Source of the DNA: Methanobrevibacter sp. YE315
Lineage (GTDB): Archaea > Methanobacteriota > Methanobacteria > Methanobacteriales > Methanobacteriaceae
Assembly: GCF_001548675.1 (NCBI RefSeq)
Contig: NZ_CP010834.1
Coordinates: forward strand, 1,337,501 to 1,401,500
Direction: 5' to 3'
DNA length: 64,000 nt
The notes under the pieces are model-generated. The model saw only the letters and a list, made by a program, of their open reading frames with translations. It was not told where the DNA came from and searched no databases. This document shows, one piece after another, positions 63,834 through 64,000 of the stretch. Each line of letters opens with the position of its first letter. The first letter of the stretch is position 1. Made by a program: the position numbers and the translations under genes.

Positions 63834-64000
63834 TTAATCATTAATTTCATAACCTAACGCTTGTAGGTTGTCACGGATTTTATCAGACAAATCATATTGC
63901 TTGTTAGCTCGAAGCTCTGATCTGACTTCAGAAATTACATTAAGCAAATCATCTGATCCGGCATTAACCTCTTCAGTTTCAAAGCTAATACCAAAAATAT
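63834..64000 (-). CDS. cysS: Cysteinyl-tRNA synthetase, C-terminal part
   Basis: Only the last 55 codons lie in the window; the 5' part is cut off by the edge. The text ISEVRSELRANKQYDLSDKIRD and the ending QALGYEIND match the C-terminal helical region of CysS (family pattern of RN..R..KDF..AD.IRD.L...G). It charges tRNA-Cys. It lies on the same strand upstream of metY copy 2, with the double-operator region between. Identity is inferred from this short segment. Confidence 0.75.
   Translation of the reverse strand, partial: IFGISFETEEVNAGSDDLLNVISEVRSELRANKQYDLSDKIRDNLQALGYEIND

Overview
The window looks like the chromosome of a gut- or rumen-type Methanobrevibacter (Methanobacteriales). The DNA is AT-rich. 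It carries archaeal information-processing genes (histone, thermosome, aIF2-gamma, aIF5B, Rpo7, Spt4, exosome, RNase P proteins), a large surface protein with pseudomurein-binding repeats and a C71-type peptidase domain, HMG-CoA reductase for archaeal lipids, and an NrpR-type operator at amt-glnK. Ribosome binding sites read GAGG or (G)GTGAT. Several upstream GTG codons that would lengthen genes are really part of that Shine-Dalgarno sequence, so I moved those starts to the next ATG or TTG.

Layout. 1-13.2 kb: end of a DUF169-like gene, a heterodimeric ABC exporter, a zinc alcohol dehydrogenase, two short-chain dehydrogenases, a TPR protein, small secreted proteins, a membrane protein resembling a potassium channel, an O-acetylhomoserine sulfhydrylase and an aldo/keto reductase. 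13.2-15.1 kb: a plus-strand trio (NAD-binding protein, KH/PP-loop ATPase, zinc ribbon). 15.3-16.8 kb: argH. 16.8-23.8 kb: a minus-strand ribosomal and translation superoperon, rpl7ae-rps28e-rpl24e-ndk-infB-rps6e-aIF2g-PIN-rpo7-spt4-DPCK-rps24e-rps27ae. 24.2-29.1 kb: histone, thrC, SpoIIM-like protein, trpS, endA and a DtxR-family metal regulator. 29.2-33.8 kb: the 1505-aa surface protein. 34.3-48.9 kb: thermosome, small hypothetical proteins, hmgA-sucD, aroD, amt-glnK, an HD phosphohydrolase, ubiX, cbiT and mobA. 48.9-54.1 kb: exosome, SBDS, proteasome alpha and RNase P genes. 54.2-59.9 kb: a zinc-ribbon-rich block (membrane protein, winged-helix regulator, zincin-like protein, seven-ribbon protein, RecJ-like nuclease). 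60.2-64 kb: superoxide reductase, IscU/NifU scaffold, cysteine desulfurase, a second sulfhydrylase and the end of cysS.

The most interesting signals are regulatory. A 16-bp palindrome (consensus TTTAGGTATACCTAAA) sits directly upstream of a TATA box at three minus-strand promoters: the DtxR-family gene, the sulfhydrylase/desulfurase/scaffold/superoxide-reductase cluster, and an orphan promoter at 15.3 kb with no annotated gene. The sulfhydrylase promoter also carries four copies of a second palindrome, TATAAC-N4-GTTATA. Together these suggest an iron- and sulfur-responsive circuit controlling cysteine synthesis, Fe-S assembly and oxygen defence. The second candidate novelty is the minus-strand zinc-ribbon operon at 55.2-59.9 kb, which faces a winged-helix gene whose apparently leaderless promoter is enclosed by a large inverted repeat. 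No CRISPR array, insertion sequence, rRNA or tRNA gene was seen. Many genes in the window end in a hairpin followed by a T-tract.
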